Assembly: GCF_004362975.1 (NCBI RefSeq)
Contig: NZ_SNXO01000002.1
Span: forward strand, 40,704 to 104,703
Origin: Aminicella lysinilytica
GTDB taxonomy: Bacteria > Bacillota > Clostridia > Peptostreptococcales > Anaerovoracaceae
Reading direction: 5' to 3'
DNA length: 64,000 nt
In this document: positions 18,122-26,262 of the stretch, piece after piece
How the letters are laid out: every line of letters begins with the position of its first letter
Numbering within the stretch: position 1 is the first letter of the stretch
Position numbers and translations under genes: made by a program
Notes under the pieces: model-generated
The model's input: only the letters and a program-made list of their open reading frames with translations
Told to the model about the DNA's origin: nothing
Databases searched by the model: none

Positions 18122-18244
18122 ATGAATAAGAAGAAGAGATATGTGTGGCATCCGCCGACATGGATGCAGGCAACAGCTGTAATAATAGCCGTCATAGTCG
18201 TAGCTGGATTTATAACTGGCCTTGTCGATCCATATGGACTGTAA
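18122..18244 (+). CDS. Small membrane protein, 40 residues
   Basis: A basic start (MNKKKRYVWHPPTW) is followed by one hydrophobic segment (TAVIIAVIVVAGFITGLV). GGGAGG precedes the ATG. It is too short for a family assignment; a single-pass membrane peptide is all that can be said. Confidence 0.6.
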   Translation: MNKKKRYVWHPPTWMQATAVIIAVIVVAGFITGLVDPYGL

Positions 18245-18284
18245 GCCTTAAATATTACTATTATGCAAAAAATTAAGGAGAATT

Positions 18285-18533
18285 ATGGACAATAAAACAG
18301 CACTAATGATTGATAATAAGCGCATATTTCTGGTCAACCTCCAGAAGGCGCTTATATCTGACAGTCGCAATAACATAGATGCACTCGAATACAATGTCAT
18401 GCAGGTACCTGGCTACGATTGCATTAGAGAATCAGTAACGATTTGCTTTAGCGACGGGAGCAAAAGAAAGATAGACACGACCGCAAACAGCAATCTGGCC
18501 AACATGATAGCAATCGGTCGTGTACTCATGTAG
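18285..18533 (+). CDS. Phage protein of unknown function, 82 residues
   Basis: The protein starts MDNKTALMIDNKRIFLV and shows no recognised motif. AAGGAG precedes the ATG. The next gene's ribosome binding site overlaps its stop codon, so it is part of the early operon. Confidence 0.6.
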   Translation: MDNKTALMIDNKRIFLVNLQKALISDSRNNIDALEYNVMQVPGYDCIRESVTICFSDGSKRKIDTTANSNLANMIAIGRVLM

Positions 18534-18543
18534 GAGGTCAAAA

Positions 18544-18915
18544 ATGGCAATGATACAGGGTGAGTGTAAGTACTGCGGTCAGCTGCAGAACATAGACGCG
18601 GAAACCAAAGAGGAAGCAGACCAGAAGGCCACGGAGATGTGCGAATGTGACCAGGCGGCCAAAGAAAAGCAACATAAAGTAGTGATTCAGAGAATCGACG
18701 AAATCTGTCATGCATCCAGTCAAGATACCGGATTTACTCCGATAGACGATGACACATATAAACTAGTATGCATTCTGGCCGACAAGATAATCGATGAGGA
18801 ACTGGAATTCGTGAAGATAGAACTCTCAGACAGGATCCTCAGCATAAGCAAGACAACTAGGGGCGTAGTCAAGTTCAGGCAGAAGAAAACTGTTGAGGTC
18901 GGTATTGATGGCTAG
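18544..18915 (+). CDS. Small phage protein with one CxxC pair
   Basis: This 123-residue protein has ECKYCGQLQNID at the N terminus and a MCECD motif about 25 residues later, consistent with one zinc-binding site, followed by an alpha/beta region. I chose the ATG at 18544 behind TAGGAGGT rather than the upstream in-frame start at 18520. The function is unknown. Confidence 0.6.
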   Translation: MAMIQGECKYCGQLQNIDAETKEEADQKATEMCECDQAAKEKQHKVVIQRIDEICHASSQDTGFTPIDDDTYKLVCILADKIIDEELEFVKIELSDRILSISKTTRGVVKFRQKKTVEVGIDG

Positions 18916-19249
18916 AAGGCTATTATATAACGGCTACAAAGATAAAGCCGATAGGATATGCATCTATACTGGTCAGCCCTATGCAGAGCGCCATGAGGTG
19001 TTCCCAGGGGCCAATCGTCAGATTTCCATAAGAGAAGGGTTTCAGATAGACGTATGTCACGACAAACATGCAGAGCTCCAGGCAAACATAACTCCCTGGG
19101 CAAAGACCGAAAACCTTAGATGGAAAAGACACTTTGAGAGACAATGGCTCGATACTAAGATGGAAAAGGGCCTTACAGAGGAGCAGGCCGTCAGAGAATG
19201 GATGTCTATGATTGGCCGAAACTACCTTGACGAGATAACACCTGAGTGA
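18908..19249 (+). CDS. HNH-like phage protein (possibly NinG-type)
   Basis: This 113-residue protein contains DRICIYTGQPYAERHEVF, then NRQISIREGFQIDVCHDKHAEL, a pattern reminiscent of degenerate HNH modules in which an early His and a C-x-x-x-H pair remain. The first cysteine pair is incomplete, so catalytic activity is doubtful. The ATG at 18908 overlaps the previous gene by 8 bases. Confidence 0.5.
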   Translation: MARRLLYNGYKDKADRICIYTGQPYAERHEVFPGANRQISIREGFQIDVCHDKHAELQANITPWAKTENLRWKRHFERQWLDTKMEKGLTEEQAVREWMSMIGRNYLDEITPE

Positions 19250-19259
19250 GGTGAGGAAA

Positions 19260-19520
19260 ATGTATAAATGTCCGAAATGCGGAAACATAAACCCAAGAGA
19301 GACAAGACAGTGCCCGTTGATGAATCGCCGGCCTGTATGCATCAGGTGCTGCCATGAGTGCACATTGTATGATCCGGACCCACAATCATCATGGACATGC
19401 AGGTTCTATATCAAAAATCACCACATGTATCATGCGCCTGAAAGACCTACAGAAGCACATAGATATGTAAATGAATGCAGGAAGATCATAGAAAGGAAGA
19501 AGACAGATGAAACTACTTAA
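19260..19520 (+). CDS. Cysteine-rich small phage protein
   Basis: This 86-residue protein opens with a rubredoxin-like knuckle (CPKCGN) and carries further cysteines at CIRCCHEC and WTCRFY, nine in all, suggesting two metal sites. The ATG at 19260 has GAGGTGAGG upstream. The function is unknown. Confidence 0.6.
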   Translation: MYKCPKCGNINPRETRQCPLMNRRPVCIRCCHECTLYDPDPQSSWTCRFYIKNHHMYHAPERPTEAHRYVNECRKIIERKKTDETT

Positions 19521-19623
19521 GTATATCAAACAGCGCATAAACTGCATAGGATGCCAGATGAATGTACATTCGAGATGCAGAGGACTATGGCCATGCGGTA
19601 ATGGTAAGTGTTTAAAGAGATAA
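19507..19623 (+). CDS. Very small cysteine-rich peptide, 38 residues
   Basis: The peptide contains CIGC, SRC and WPCGNGKC in a basic context (starts MKLLKYIKQRIN). It overlaps the preceding gene by 14 bases and has AGGAAG as a possible ribosome binding site. A small zinc-binding peptide is plausible but unproven. Confidence 0.45.
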   Translation: MKLLKYIKQRINCIGCQMNVHSRCRGLWPCGNGKCLKR

Positions 19624-19628
19624 AAAAA

Positions 19629-19681
19629 CATCCGGATAAACCGGATGCCGATGTAGAATGTGCGAATTGCCCTTCGCACAT
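19629..19681. other. Two consecutive hairpins in the early operon
   Basis: ATCCGG/CCGGAT brackets a 5-base loop near 19630-19646. A perfect nine-pair stem follows: ATGTGCGAA at 19658-19666 with TTCGCACAT at 19673-19681. There is no T tract, so these are more likely RNA-processing or translational elements than a terminator. Confidence 0.5.
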
Positions 19682-19712
19682 TGATTATAGCATAAAGATG
19701 GAGGAAAAATCA

Positions 19713-20012
19713 ATGTTAAAAAATGAAGCAATAGAAAAACTGGAGTCTGAAAGAAATACAATAAACAATGCATTTGTAAATATGCTCTTTAGTCAGGTCA
19801 AGGACATGGCAAAGAACGATAGCGATTATAAAAAAATCATGCAGGAAGATAAAAAACTGTCTGACCTTAAACAAGAGTTCGATAAATTTGCTAGTGAGCA
19901 TAAGGATGGAAACTCGGCTGTTATCACACCTGATCAGGCAGAAGACCTGATCAAGAAGTATTATGGTTTTACTGATGAAGACAACGCGCTCGACATGAGC
20001 CAGTTTCTGTAG
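19713..20012 (+). CDS. Small helical phage protein, unknown
   Basis: This 99-residue protein is charged and mainly helical (MLKNEAIEKLESERNTINNAF), with no known motif. I chose the ATG at 19713 because GGAGG lies just upstream; the open frame extends to 19608 but would run across both hairpins. Confidence 0.6.
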   Translation: MLKNEAIEKLESERNTINNAFVNMLFSQVKDMAKNDSDYKKIMQEDKKLSDLKQEFDKFASEHKDGNSAVITPDQAEDLIKKYYGFTDEDNALDMSQFL

Positions 20013-20021
20013 GAGGCTGAT

Positions 20022-21923
20022 ATGCTGATTAAAAAAAGGCTTACAGAAATGGTTATAGATCCATCTGAATTTCCATTTAAAAAAGGATTCAAAGTTGCAG
20101 GAAAAATTTTTGATGATGAGAAATGCGGTAAGATTTTAGCCATTGATATGTATGAAAAAGAAACATTATTATCAAGGACATTCATAGACCGAGAGAATCG
20201 AAATTATATCACGCTTGCTCTTGAAGGAGACGAATATAACTGGTGTACCAGGGATCCATTCGCATTTGGCTCAGAATTCTATTACTCAACCAGATGCAAC
20301 TATAATTACAATGATAAAACCGATGCAGCAATAAATGAATATCTGAATCTGAAAGATTATAATTCACCTGGGTATTGGTTGCCGGACTATCTCAGCAATA
20401 TCAGATACGACAGAAAAAATATTTACAGGGAAAATAAATGGAAAAGAACATGCAGACATTATGATTTGATAGGCAACATTCCTAAAGCTGTTACAAAGGC
20501 TATAGATGACCTACTTCCCGGAAATGGTATCATCACAGGCAAAACGAAAACTGCAAGAAGCAAAATACTTTGCATGAATTGCAGAGCAAGATTTACAGCC
20601 GAAAATGTTAGACACAAACAAACGATAGTATGCCCCAAGTGCGGAAAGTGGATCCTGCTGGCCAGTACCAGATTCGCAACGTGCGATAGCGTAAGCCACA
20701 AACAAAGAGTGGTTTACTGCCAGAAATCGGAAGAAGGGCCGCTGATCATTGAAGGTAATGTTAAACGGTCAATAGAGCATACCAGAGGCTGGAGGTACTA
20801 CTATAAAATTAAGCTGAACTATTTTGAAGTAAGTAGCGATAACAAAACATATAAATACAAATACCTTCCGATGAATATGTCCTGGTGTGATTCCAGATAT
20901 AGGCCTAATGGCAACATGCTGGTTGTTAAAGACAATATGGAAGAAGTAAAAGAGCTGCAGCCACTCACAGAAATACTGAATCTTATAGATGGCAAAGAAG
21001 CCAACTTCTTTGGAATTATAGACTCTGCTCTACCTGACGTAGCGCTTAAACTTTTGAAACATGGCCTGTACAAATTAGCAAGTGAGACATTGTATTTTAA
21101 TCAATATAATGGAGACACATTTGAAAGAGCATTTGGGATCAGCAATGAATACAAACAATCGTTTCGAAAATGGGATCCATCTTACAGGGAAATACAAATC
21201 ATGAAGCTTGCTGACTGCTGGGTAAACGATGAAATGTTTGAGAAAATAAGATTCATCTCAGATTCATATGAGCATTTCTACAGCGACAACATGGAAGGAT
21301 TCAATCAAATGATGAATTATATGTCATTCACCAAGATGATAAATTACCTTGCCAGGCAAATAAAGGAAACAAAAAAAGAAAGCGGCCTGCTGATTGACTA
21401 TTATCTTGATTACAGGCTGGTAAAAGATAATCCTCCAAAATCCGGCCAAGAAAGAAAGAAATATATTTTACCTGGCAATATAGAGAATGCGCATAACAAA
21501 GTTATGGCTGAAGCAAAAATAAGTAAGAACAGGCACCTTGAACGGCTGCTCAATGCAGTATATGAAAGATACCACAAAAAGTTCGAAAAAAGTTATGGAA
21601 AATACTTGATCATAATGCCTAGGAGCATAAGAGATTTTGCAAAAGAAGGAACTACGCTGAACCATTGTGTATACAGCAATGGGCATTATACGGAATACCA
21701 TAGCCGGCGCAAAGAACTGACCATGTTTATAAGGAAATCTGAGGAACCTGACAAACCGTATTTTACATTCACCCTCAATGATGATTGGTCATACAGAGAA
21801 TGTTACGGAAAAGAGCATGCAGTACCTACTAAAGAAATAAGAAGCCTGATTAAGCGGTTCATCAATGAAACAATCAAAGATGGATATAATATACCAAAAA
21901 TAAAGGATAAGAATGCAGCATAA
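20022..21923 (+). CDS. PcfJ-like protein
   Basis: This 633-residue protein contains a zinc ribbon (CMNCRARF and VCPKCGKW, about residues 183-212) and a C-terminal PcfJ domain, recognised by GTTLNHCVYSNGHY, MFIRKSEEPDKPYFTF and the following tail. PcfJ was named from the enterococcal conjugative plasmid pCF10, and homologues occur in many Bacillota phages and mobile elements with no assigned biochemical role. It is the largest early gene. Its place upstream of the replication genes suggests a role in DNA processing, which is inference. Confidence 0.75.
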   Translation: MLIKKRLTEMVIDPSEFPFKKGFKVAGKIFDDEKCGKILAIDMYEKETLLSRTFIDRENRNYITLALEGDEYNWCTRDPFAFGSEFYYSTRCNYNYNDKTDAAINEYLNLKDYNSPGYWLPDYLSNIRYDRKNIYRENKWKRTCRHYDLIGNIPKAVTKAIDDLLPGNGIITGKTKTARSKILCMNCRARFTAENVRHKQTIVCPKCGKWILLASTRFATCDSVSHKQRVVYCQKSEEGPLIIEGNVKRSIEHTRGWRYYYKIKLNYFEVSSDNKTYKYKYLPMNMSWCDSRYRPNGNMLVVKDNMEEVKELQPLTEILNLIDGKEANFFGIIDSALPDVALKLLKHGLYKLASETLYFNQYNGDTFERAFGISNEYKQSFRKWDPSYREIQIMKLADCWVNDEMFEKIRFISDSYEHFYSDNMEGFNQMMNYMSFTKMINYLARQIKETKKESGLLIDYYLDYRLVKDNPPKSGQERKKYILPGNIENAHNKVMAEAKISKNRHLERLLNAVYERYHKKFEKSYGKYLIIMPRSIRDFAKEGTTLNHCVYSNGHYTEYHSRRKELTMFIRKSEEPDKPYFTFTLNDDWSYRECYGKEHAVPTKEIRSLIKRFINETIKDGYNIPKIKDKNAA

Positions 21924-21939
21924 AGCAGAAAGGAAAGTT

Positions 21940-22860
21940 ATGGAAGACAATAAAGCGATAGACGTAGAATACACGCCTGTAAAAGAAAGCACTAATGAAG
22001 AGCTGGCTGCTCAGGCCAATGCTCTTTACGAGTCCATGAACAAAATCGGATACATGGGCCTGCAAATGGCATCAGAAGCTGGTGCAAAACTAAAGGTAGT
22101 CAAGAACAGACTTGAACATGGCCAGTGGGAAGACTGGTGCACCAAGAATCTCACATTTGGACTGAGAAAAGCAAACAGAATGATGAAACTTAGCGAAAAA
22201 ACTATTGATGAAAACAGTTTCTTTTCAAATCCGTCAACGTTGACGGATATTGGAATTTCAAAGGTATGGATGCTTTTATCTGCTCCTGAAGAAGCAGCAG
22301 AAGAAGTGGCCGCAAACCCAAATGCGCCAGATATGACAACAAAGGAATTCAGAGCAGAACTTGATAGAGTAAAAACAGAAAATGAGAGACTGGAAACAGA
22401 AAACCTGGAGATAGCCCATCTGAAAGCAGAACTTGATAAACTGAAAAGCAAGCCTGATAAATCCGAAAAACTGAATGAAGAAATACAGAACATGAAGGAT
22501 GAACTAAAAAAGGCAAAGCAGGACCTTATGGATAAAGACGATTCAGACAAAGAAAAATGGATGGAAGCAGGCAGATCTGAAGCAGAAAAGAATGCTGATG
22601 ATAGTTCAAAAGAAATGCTTGAATCATTGAAAGAATCGAAACTTGAAATACAGAGATTGCAGAAAGTGATAGACGCATCCGGAAACGAAGAACTTGTAAC
22701 TCTGAAAATCAAAGCAGCTCAGCTTCAGGAAGACTTTAAAGCATGCATTGATTCCTTGGAACAGATTAAATCTGTAGATCCTGAAACAGGAGCAAAAATG
22801 GATAAGTTTATAAAGGCGATACTCGATAGCATGAGCAAGGCCATAAGAAAGGACGAATAA
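21940..22860 (+). CDS. DUF3102-like phage protein with long coiled coil
   Basis: This 306-residue protein has an N-terminal domain (about 20-115) resembling DUF3102: GAKLKVVKNRLEHGQWEDWC, then LRKANRMMKLSEK and TLTDIGISKVWMLLS. A long heptad-rich coiled coil (about 145-280) follows. Such proteins are frequent in phages and integrative elements and may bind DNA. I chose the ATG at 21940, with AAAGGA upstream, over an in-frame ATG at 21913. Confidence 0.65.
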   Translation: MEDNKAIDVEYTPVKESTNEELAAQANALYESMNKIGYMGLQMASEAGAKLKVVKNRLEHGQWEDWCTKNLTFGLRKANRMMKLSEKTIDENSFFSNPSTLTDIGISKVWMLLSAPEEAAEEVAANPNAPDMTTKEFRAELDRVKTENERLETENLEIAHLKAELDKLKSKPDKSEKLNEEIQNMKDELKKAKQDLMDKDDSDKEKWMEAGRSEAEKNADDSSKEMLESLKESKLEIQRLQKVIDASGNEELVTLKIKAAQLQEDFKACIDSLEQIKSVDPETGAKMDKFIKAILDSMSKAIRKDE

Positions 22861-23066
22861 TGAAAAGCGTATGGAAAGTATCATCCAACTATGTTGGAGG
22901 AACAGTAAACTATGAAGTCATAAGGCTAATGAATAAAGACGCTACTGATCATGGCGGTAACAGAGAAATTCATGGTGTCTATGACAGCTATAAAGAAGCA
23001 TACAAAACTGCAGAGTTCCTGAACTCCAAGGAGGCCGGCAATGATATACAGAAGCAAGGCCGTTAG
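22860..23066 (+). CDS. Small phage protein, 68 residues
   Basis: The protein starts MKSVWKVSSNYVGGTVNYEV and includes a YDSYKEAYKTAEFLN helix. It resembles small phage proteins that carry a single alpha/beta unit, but no family is certain. The ATG overlaps the upstream stop as TAATG. Confidence 0.55.
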   Translation: MKSVWKVSSNYVGGTVNYEVIRLMNKDATDHGGNREIHGVYDSYKEAYKTAEFLNSKEAGNDIQKQGR

Positions 23067-23343
23067 CGGCCTGGTATATAAGATACAGAACGAATACCTC
23101 ACAGTAGATTATGATGGAGAATCCAAAGACCACCCATTGAGCCAGTTTGGAAGTCTGATCATAACCGTATTAGATGAGAAGATGGCCCAGGAGCTTGCCG
23201 GTCTGTATGCGGTCTACTGGTACATGATTGCCAAGAAAGAAAGAAAACTAACTCTGGCAGACAAATCAGAGATAGCAAAAATATTAGGAATAACTTATGG
23301 AGAACTCGAAACTAAGATACAGCATGGACAGTTGGAGTTGTGA
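23041..23343 (+). CDS. Phage protein of unknown function, 100 residues
   Basis: The protein starts MIYRSKAVSGLVYKIQNEYL and contains a hydrophobic helix (ELAGLYAVYWYMIAKK). AAGGAGG precedes the ATG inside the preceding gene. No known motif is seen. Confidence 0.55.
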   Translation: MIYRSKAVSGLVYKIQNEYLTVDYDGESKDHPLSQFGSLIITVLDEKMAQELAGLYAVYWYMIAKKERKLTLADKSEIAKILGITYGELETKIQHGQLEL

Positions 23344-23350
23344 GGTAATT

Positions 23351-23791
23351 ATGGAAATCAAGAACAAAATATATATTAGCGGTCCTATAACAGGCCTTGA
23401 CTACGAAAAAGCCAAGGCCACCTTTGATGCAGCAGAACGTCGCATAACAAAGAATGGATTCATTGCAGTCAATCCAATGAACCTTTTGCCTAATGGACTG
23501 CCGTATAAGTCCTATATGATGACTGACATCATAGCACTGATCCAGTGCGACGCCATATTCATGCTTGAAGGATATGAAAATTCCGAAGGCGCGAAGCTGG
23601 AACTGCATATCGCAGAATCGCTGGATATGCATGTGATCTATGAAAGTGAATTGAAGGATCTGACATTCGTCACCATGAAAGGCAAAATTAGTAAAGGGGA
23701 AATTGAGGACTTTGAAGATAAAACAGTAATCGAGGTTGAAAACGCATTTGTGGCTGTACCTAACGGCAATCAGAAGGATGGTGCGGAATGA
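23351..23791 (+). CDS. DUF4406 / nucleoside 2-deoxyribosyltransferase-like protein
   Basis: This 146-residue protein begins with KIYISGPITGLDYEKAKATF, the nucleotide-binding signature of the deoxyribosyltransferase-like fold, followed by PMNLLPNG and a CDAIFMLEGYENSEGAKLEL stretch with the usual acidic residue. Phages use such proteins in nucleotide metabolism or salvage. I chose the ATG at 23351, after TGAGGTAATT, over the upstream in-frame start at 23297. Confidence 0.75.
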   Translation: MEIKNKIYISGPITGLDYEKAKATFDAAERRITKNGFIAVNPMNLLPNGLPYKSYMMTDIIALIQCDAIFMLEGYENSEGAKLELHIAESLDMHVIYESELKDLTFVTMKGKISKGEIEDFEDKTVIEVENAFVAVPNGNQKDGAE

Positions 23792-23979
23792 AAGCATACC
23801 AATGTAGTAGGTGCAGGCAACTGGAAGCAGATGATTTCGAGGATAAATGCTTTTGCAGTGCAGGCATAGACATGAGACCTCAGTACAGGTACAAAGGGCT
23901 TGCAGATGAATGCAAGGCAGAATTTCAGCCATTGGATGAAGGTAAGATATGGCATGAAAAGTTTAGGTGGGAAAAATGA
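23788..23979 (+). CDS. Small zinc-finger-like protein, 63 residues
   Basis: CSRCRQLEADDFEDKCFC forms a compact cysteine cluster, and a further Cys lies at DECK. The start overlaps the previous stop (ATGA), and its own stop overlaps the next ATG in the same way. Confidence 0.55.
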   Translation: MKAYQCSRCRQLEADDFEDKCFCSAGIDMRPQYRYKGLADECKAEFQPLDEGKIWHEKFRWEK

Positions 23980-24201
23980 AGGAACATTTTATAAACACTG
24001 ATTATGGTTGGATTTATTATGATTCGGATTCCGGGCTGCTATATGGCCTATATATTCACAAAGAATATCGCAGAAAAGGGCATGACATATTATGAGCTGT
24101 ATCCCGTAATGAAGATACCTCTCGGCTTTGGCATGTTAGCGATGGCTATCAGAGATTTAGCAGAAACACTGAAAAGAGTATTACGAAGAATAGGAGAATA
24201 A
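23976..24201 (+). pseudogene. Possible frameshifted small protein (GNAT-like fragment plus membrane-like tail)
   Basis: The ATG at 23976, coupled to the previous stop, opens a 39-residue frame that contains YGLYIHKEYRRKGHDIL, similar to acetyltransferase motif A, and stops at 24095. A second frame, open from 24004 to 24201, continues with a plausible helical segment (YYELYPVMKIPLGFG and RDLAETLKRVLRRIGE). A single-base shift near 24085 would join them. Alternatively the second frame is an independent 65-residue protein with a weak start. Confidence 0.35.
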
Positions 24202-24203
24202 AA

Positions 24204-24581
24204 ATGTTAACTACTAAAGAATATCAGGAACAGGCAATGAGAACAAATGACGGTGAAGTAAGAAGTCGTCTTATGATAAAGCTCAACGGCAACATGACCA
24301 ATAACATATCAGAAGTAATAATGGGATGTCTCGGATTGTCAGGCGAAGTCGGAGAACTAAATGATCTGGTTAAGAAGTATATATTTCATGAGTCCCACAT
24401 GGACGATATTAAATTCCGAAAGGAACTAGGTGACATATGCTGGTATATAGCATTGATATGTCATGCATGTAATTATGACTTAGGAGAAATAATGGAAATG
24501 AATATTGAAAAGCTTAAGAATAGATACCCTGAAGGATTTGATGTCGAAAAGGCAAATAACAGAGCAGAAGGAGATATTTAA
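24204..24581 (+). CDS. MazG-like nucleotide pyrophosphohydrolase
   Basis: This 125-residue protein belongs to the all-alpha NTP pyrophosphatase superfamily. The metal-binding pattern is visible as GLSGEVGELNDLVKK (about 48-62) and KELGDICWYIALI (about 76-88). Phage members hydrolyse NTPs or dNTPs and may modulate alarmone levels or nucleotide pools. ATG follows GGAGAATAAAA. Confidence 0.85.
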   Translation: MLTTKEYQEQAMRTNDGEVRSRLMIKLNGNMTNNISEVIMGCLGLSGEVGELNDLVKKYIFHESHMDDIKFRKELGDICWYIALICHACNYDLGEIMEMNIEKLKNRYPEGFDVEKANNRAEGDI

Positions 24582-24582
24582 C

Positions 24583-24804
24583 ATGAAAAAGGAAATGGCA
24601 TTTGAAATTATAGATGAGGTTGGAACCATAGGAACGTCAGCTGACGGATACACCAAACAGCTTGTACTGGCCAAATGGTATGATAAGCCGCCTATCTATG
24701 AGATAAGGACGTTTGCGCCGGATGGAGTACCTAAGAAGCGTCCAGGTATGACACATGATGAGCTGGTAAAGCTCAGAGATGTACTTAATAACATGGAACT
24801 GTAG
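24583..24804 (+). CDS. YdbC-like (PC4-fold) single-stranded-DNA-binding protein
   Basis: This 73-residue protein matches the YdbC family, bacterial homologues of the PC4 coactivator: FEIIDEVGTIGTSADGYTK, then LAKWYDKPPIYEIRTFAPDG. Lactococcal YdbC binds single-stranded nucleic acid as a dimer. Next to the HUH initiator-like gene, a role as a replication SSB substitute is a reasonable inference, as no other SSB gene is seen in this prophage. AAGGAGATATT precedes the ATG. Confidence 0.75.
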   Translation: MKKEMAFEIIDEVGTIGTSADGYTKQLVLAKWYDKPPIYEIRTFAPDGVPKKRPGMTHDELVKLRDVLNNMEL

Positions 24805-24822
24805 AGTTATATATGTAGGAAA

Positions 24823-24857
24823 AAGCTAAACGGACTGAAAGCGTCCGTTTACAGCTT
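24823..24857. other. Perfect hairpin upstream of the replication initiator-like gene
   Basis: AAGCT plus AAACGGAC pair with GTCCGTTT plus AGCTT around a 7-base loop. No T tract follows, so it is not an obvious terminator. It lies 30 bases upstream of the HUH gene and could be a replication origin hairpin or a translational control element. Confidence 0.5.
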
Positions 24858-24886
24858 GATTAGAGTATTAAAGATAGGCGGAAATC

Positions 24887-25720
24887 ATGAAGGTTGTCAG
24901 AGAGATCTGTGTAGCAGGCAAGGTAATAGATGTCACGGTCAAGGTACCGAGTGGTCGACATGAGAATAACAGAGCGGCTAAGAGAAAGATCACAAGTGAA
25001 AAGGTACAGAAGAATAACGACCGTATGGCAGGGAAGAAATTAACAAGACTTATCAACGCCAATTTCAGTGCTAGTGATATGCATGACACGTTGACCTATC
25101 AGACAGAGCCATCACCTGAAGAGGCTAAAGCTATCCTCCAAAGATTCATATCAAGGATGAGGTATGCCATGAAGAAACTCAACAAGGAATTCAAGTGGGT
25201 CATAGTAACCGAGTATGGTGGCCAGCGCCTTCACCATCACATGATAACCAACGCGCCGCTTTGTCTCGTAAGGGAAAAGTGGGGATGTGGCCATGTACTT
25301 CCAAGACCGCTTGATGATGACCCTGACTATCATAAGCTGGGTGAGTACTTGATCAAGCATTCGACATCACTTTTCAGAGAAGAAGATTCTCCGTGGGGTA
25401 CCAGGTGTAGCCATAGCCGCAATCTTATAATTCCAATCCCACGGATTGAAGAGGTAGATGAGAGCAATTTATGGGACGATCCTTGTCCATGGAAGGGATA
25501 CTACATAGACCAGGACACAGTCAGAAGGTATGAGCATCCTATAACAGGGCTGCAGCATCTGGAGTATTCCATGATTTCCATAGACGATGAACCTAGAATC
25601 AAGAAGTATTACAAGGGAAAATTGAAGAGGCACGAAGAGAGTTATAAGAGATTCATAAACTATAGTGAGTCTCAGCTTGGTATTGATTTCTATGAGGAGG
25701 ACACGCATGATCAGAGATGA
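24887..25720 (+). CDS. HUH-superfamily replication initiator-like protein
   Basis: This 277-residue protein carries the rolling-circle initiator signature: a metal-binding H-x-H motif in WVIVTEYGGQRLHHHMI (about residues 104-120) and a downstream Tyr/Lys motif, YHKLGEYLIKHS (about 146-157), expected to hold the nicking tyrosine. No helicase loader, primase or polymerase gene is found in the prophage, so this protein is the best candidate for the replication initiator. It overlaps the late regulator gene by 14 bases. Confidence 0.65.
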   Translation: MKVVREICVAGKVIDVTVKVPSGRHENNRAAKRKITSEKVQKNNDRMAGKKLTRLINANFSASDMHDTLTYQTEPSPEEAKAILQRFISRMRYAMKKLNKEFKWVIVTEYGGQRLHHHMITNAPLCLVREKWGCGHVLPRPLDDDPDYHKLGEYLIKHSTSLFREEDSPWGTRCSHSRNLIIPIPRIEEVDESNLWDDPCPWKGYYIDQDTVRRYEHPITGLQHLEYSMISIDDEPRIKKYYKGKLKRHEESYKRFINYSESQLGIDFYEEDTHDQR

Positions 25721-26096
25721 ACTAGAGCAGTTGCGAGCAATGAAGCAGGAACTTGATACTCTGCGCAGGCAATATGCCCAGACTCCGGCTGAAGAGGTTG
25801 GAGATACATACGGAGATTATAGGACCGGTCATAAGCATACGAGAGTCATGTATGGTTATTCTCTGGCCAAATGTGAAGCCTTGGCAAAACGTATCGACAC
25901 GAAGACAAATACAATCTATAAGAAGATAGCAGACCTTGAAAACTATCTTGACGACATTGAATCATCAGAGATGAGGGACATACTGCGTCTGTATTATGCT
26001 GACGGGCTCAGCCAGGAAGAGATTGGCCAGCGAAAAGGATATAGCCGGAGCGCCATCACTCGTAAGATACAAAATTACTGGGAAGAGAAAGTGTAA
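25707..26096 (+). CDS. Sigma-70 region 4-like late gene regulator
   Basis: This 129-residue protein has a long N-terminal helix (about 1-90) and a C-terminal HTH that resembles sigma region 4: LRLYYADGLSQEEIGQRKG, then YSRSAITRKIQNYW. It resembles the ArpU/DUF1492-type regulators that sit at the end of the early region in Bacillota phages and turn on late genes. The ATG at 25707 has GAGGAGG upstream. Confidence 0.75.
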   Translation: MIRDELEQLRAMKQELDTLRRQYAQTPAEEVGDTYGDYRTGHKHTRVMYGYSLAKCEALAKRIDTKTNTIYKKIADLENYLDDIESSEMRDILRLYYADGLSQEEIGQRKGYSRSAITRKIQNYWEEKV

Positions 26097-26197
26097 CACA
26101 ATTCACCAAAATTCTGTGGTAATATGATATTAGGCATAAAAGACAACGGACACATGTTCTAATCAATCTCCTCATAATTTAAATTAACTGCAAGGCG

Positions 26198-26223
26198 GCA
26201 CCTGATTACAGGTGCTGTTTTGT
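26198..26223 (+). terminator. Terminator between early and late regions
   Basis: GCACCTG (26198-26204) pairs with CAGGTGC (26209-26215) around ATTA and is followed by TGTTTTGTTT. It separates the late regulator from the packaging module. The surrounding non-coding stretch (26097-26262) would also be a logical place for a cos site, but no cohesive-end sequence can be identified by eye. Confidence 0.75.
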
Positions 26224-26262
26224 TTACTCATAAGACAAGACAAGGCTGGAAGACTTGACACA

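Noticed and set aside
26097..26262. A defined cos site next to the HNH gene
   Set aside because: The position is plausible, but no cohesive-end sequence can be recognised by eye, so no feature is claimed.
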